Assembly (NCBI RefSeq): GCF_050916355.1
Contig: NZ_CP136946.1
Coordinates: forward strand, 2,170,001 to 2,234,000
DNA: 64,000 bases
From: Jeongeupia wiesaeckerbachi
GTDB taxonomy: Bacteria; Pseudomonadota; Gammaproteobacteria; Burkholderiales; Chitinibacteraceae
Reading direction: 5' to 3'
Every line of letters begins with the position of its first letter. Within the stretch, counting starts at the first letter, position 1. The notes below the pieces were generated by a model, which was given only the letters and a program-made list of their open reading frames with translations, searched no databases and was not told the DNA's origin. Both the position numbers and the translations under genes were made by a program. This document shows, one piece after another, positions 63,864-64,000 of this stretch.

Positions 63864-64000
63864 ATGCCATACCAAGAGCAATTTCTTCCGGCTACTTTAA
63901 TCGTTTACGCAACGTTGACGTTCTTCGTGTGGGAGCGAGTTCGTCCTGGTCGGGCGCTTCCGTCATCGCCTGGTTGGTATGTCCGAGCGACGTTGATGAA
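63864..64000 (+). CDS. Cassette 4: N-terminal part of a probable sterol desaturase/fatty acid hydroxylase-like protein (runs off the window)
   Basis: The frame from ATG 63864 is open to the end of the window (45 codons). It reads a membrane helix (LPATLIVYATLTFFVW) and ERVRPGRALPSSPGWYVRATL, a pattern I recall at the N-terminus of bacterial sterol-desaturase-family enzymes (ELxxPGRxLPxxxGWxxR). The His boxes would lie beyond the window, so this is tentative. An earlier ATG (63844) leads only to a short frame. Confidence 0.5.
   Translation, partial: MPYQEQFLPATLIVYATLTFFVWERVRPGRALPSSPGWYVRATLM

Larger units (their letters stand above)
62504..64000 (+). mobile_element. Integron-type gene-cassette array (three full cassettes, one partial)
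   Basis: Cassette borders fall within GTTAGAG (62503), GTTAGGT (62844), GTTAGGT (63299) and GTTAGGC (63825), all between G and TT. Each cassette holds one + strand gene and ends in an attC-like site. In each, the first bases are complementary to the cassette's own R'' box: TTAGAG with CTCTAAT, TTAGGTT with AACCTGAC, TTAGGTG with CATCTAAC. GC content is clearly lower than in the chromosome to the left. The array continues past the window. No integrase is present on the left side, so it is either a cassette cluster lacking an integrase or one whose integrase lies beyond the right end. Confidence 0.85.

Overview
The window is about 64 kb of high-GC DNA (estimated by eye in the mid-60s percent) up to roughly position 62,330, followed by a visibly AT-richer end. 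Gene content suggests a chitin-degrading betaproteobacterium of the Neisseriales / Chromobacteriaceae-Chitinibacteraceae type (the Jeongeupia / Chitiniphilus / Chitinibacter kind); the genus is an inference. The signs are a modular secreted GH19 chitinase, two large GH20 N-acetylhexosaminidases, a GH3 N-acetylglucosaminidase, a ChbG-type deacetylase, Gram-negative functions (porin, WaaF, ComEC, DsbC) and dre-like GntR operator motifs.

Layout. 1-3.1 kb: gltX 3' end, sodC and a GH3 glycosidase. 3.1-4 kb: an AT-rich spacer with six TGGTCT half-sites, then an exported Lys/Ser/Arg-rich protein. 4-11.7 kb, minus strand: a HAD phosphatase-MATE transporter-GH20 operon preceded by spaced repeats, a MITE-like repeat, an AraC regulator and the GH19 chitinase. 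12-14.8 kb: aroA, anti-sigma and ECF sigma. 15-20.3 kb: an operon (DUF4331, lipoprotein, two HupE-like membrane proteins, TPR protein, HupE/UreJ_2 protein with an EF-hand-like loop) with an ECF-type promoter in front. 20.3-23.1 kb: waaF, a cupin, a zinc-finger protein, ilvE and a second MITE-like repeat. 23.2-25.4 kb: a reactive-sulfur module (persulfide dioxygenase-like enzyme, BigR/SqrR-type repressor, two YeeE/YedE proteins) around an AT-rich palindrome.

25.4-39.3 kb: cdd, rlmD, a hybrid histidine kinase, a ChbG-like deacetylase, ggt, a sterol-desaturase-family protein, map with a GNAT gene that seems to start at CTG, a lactonase-like beta-propeller, and an ECF41 sigma factor with its carboxymuconolactone decarboxylase target and a near-perfect ECF41 promoter. 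39.3-46 kb: purL and the second GH20, the latter behind a dre-like operator. 46-57 kb: a hypothetical protein, an ankyrin protein, tRNA-Leu(GAG), a PilZ protein, the glrK-qseG-glrR system, htpG with a heat-shock promoter, a porin, and a ParA plus receiver-ATPase pair. 57-62.3 kb: a MOSC protein, comEC, a UbiH-type hydroxylase and dsbC.

62.5-64 kb: an integron-type gene-cassette array. Each of three complete cassettes carries one + strand ORF and ends in an attC-like site, and the first bases of each cassette pair with the R'' box of its own attC. No integrase lies between dsbC and the first cassette. A fourth cassette, with the start of a probable fatty-acid-hydroxylase-like gene, runs off the window.

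How it fits together: the chitinase, the GH20 and GH3 enzymes and the deacetylase give a route from chitin to GlcNAc or GlcN, plausibly controlled by a GntR-type repressor encoded elsewhere and by the local AraC protein. The least described system is the ECF / DUF4331 / triple-HupE operon. The clearest mobile feature is the cassette array.
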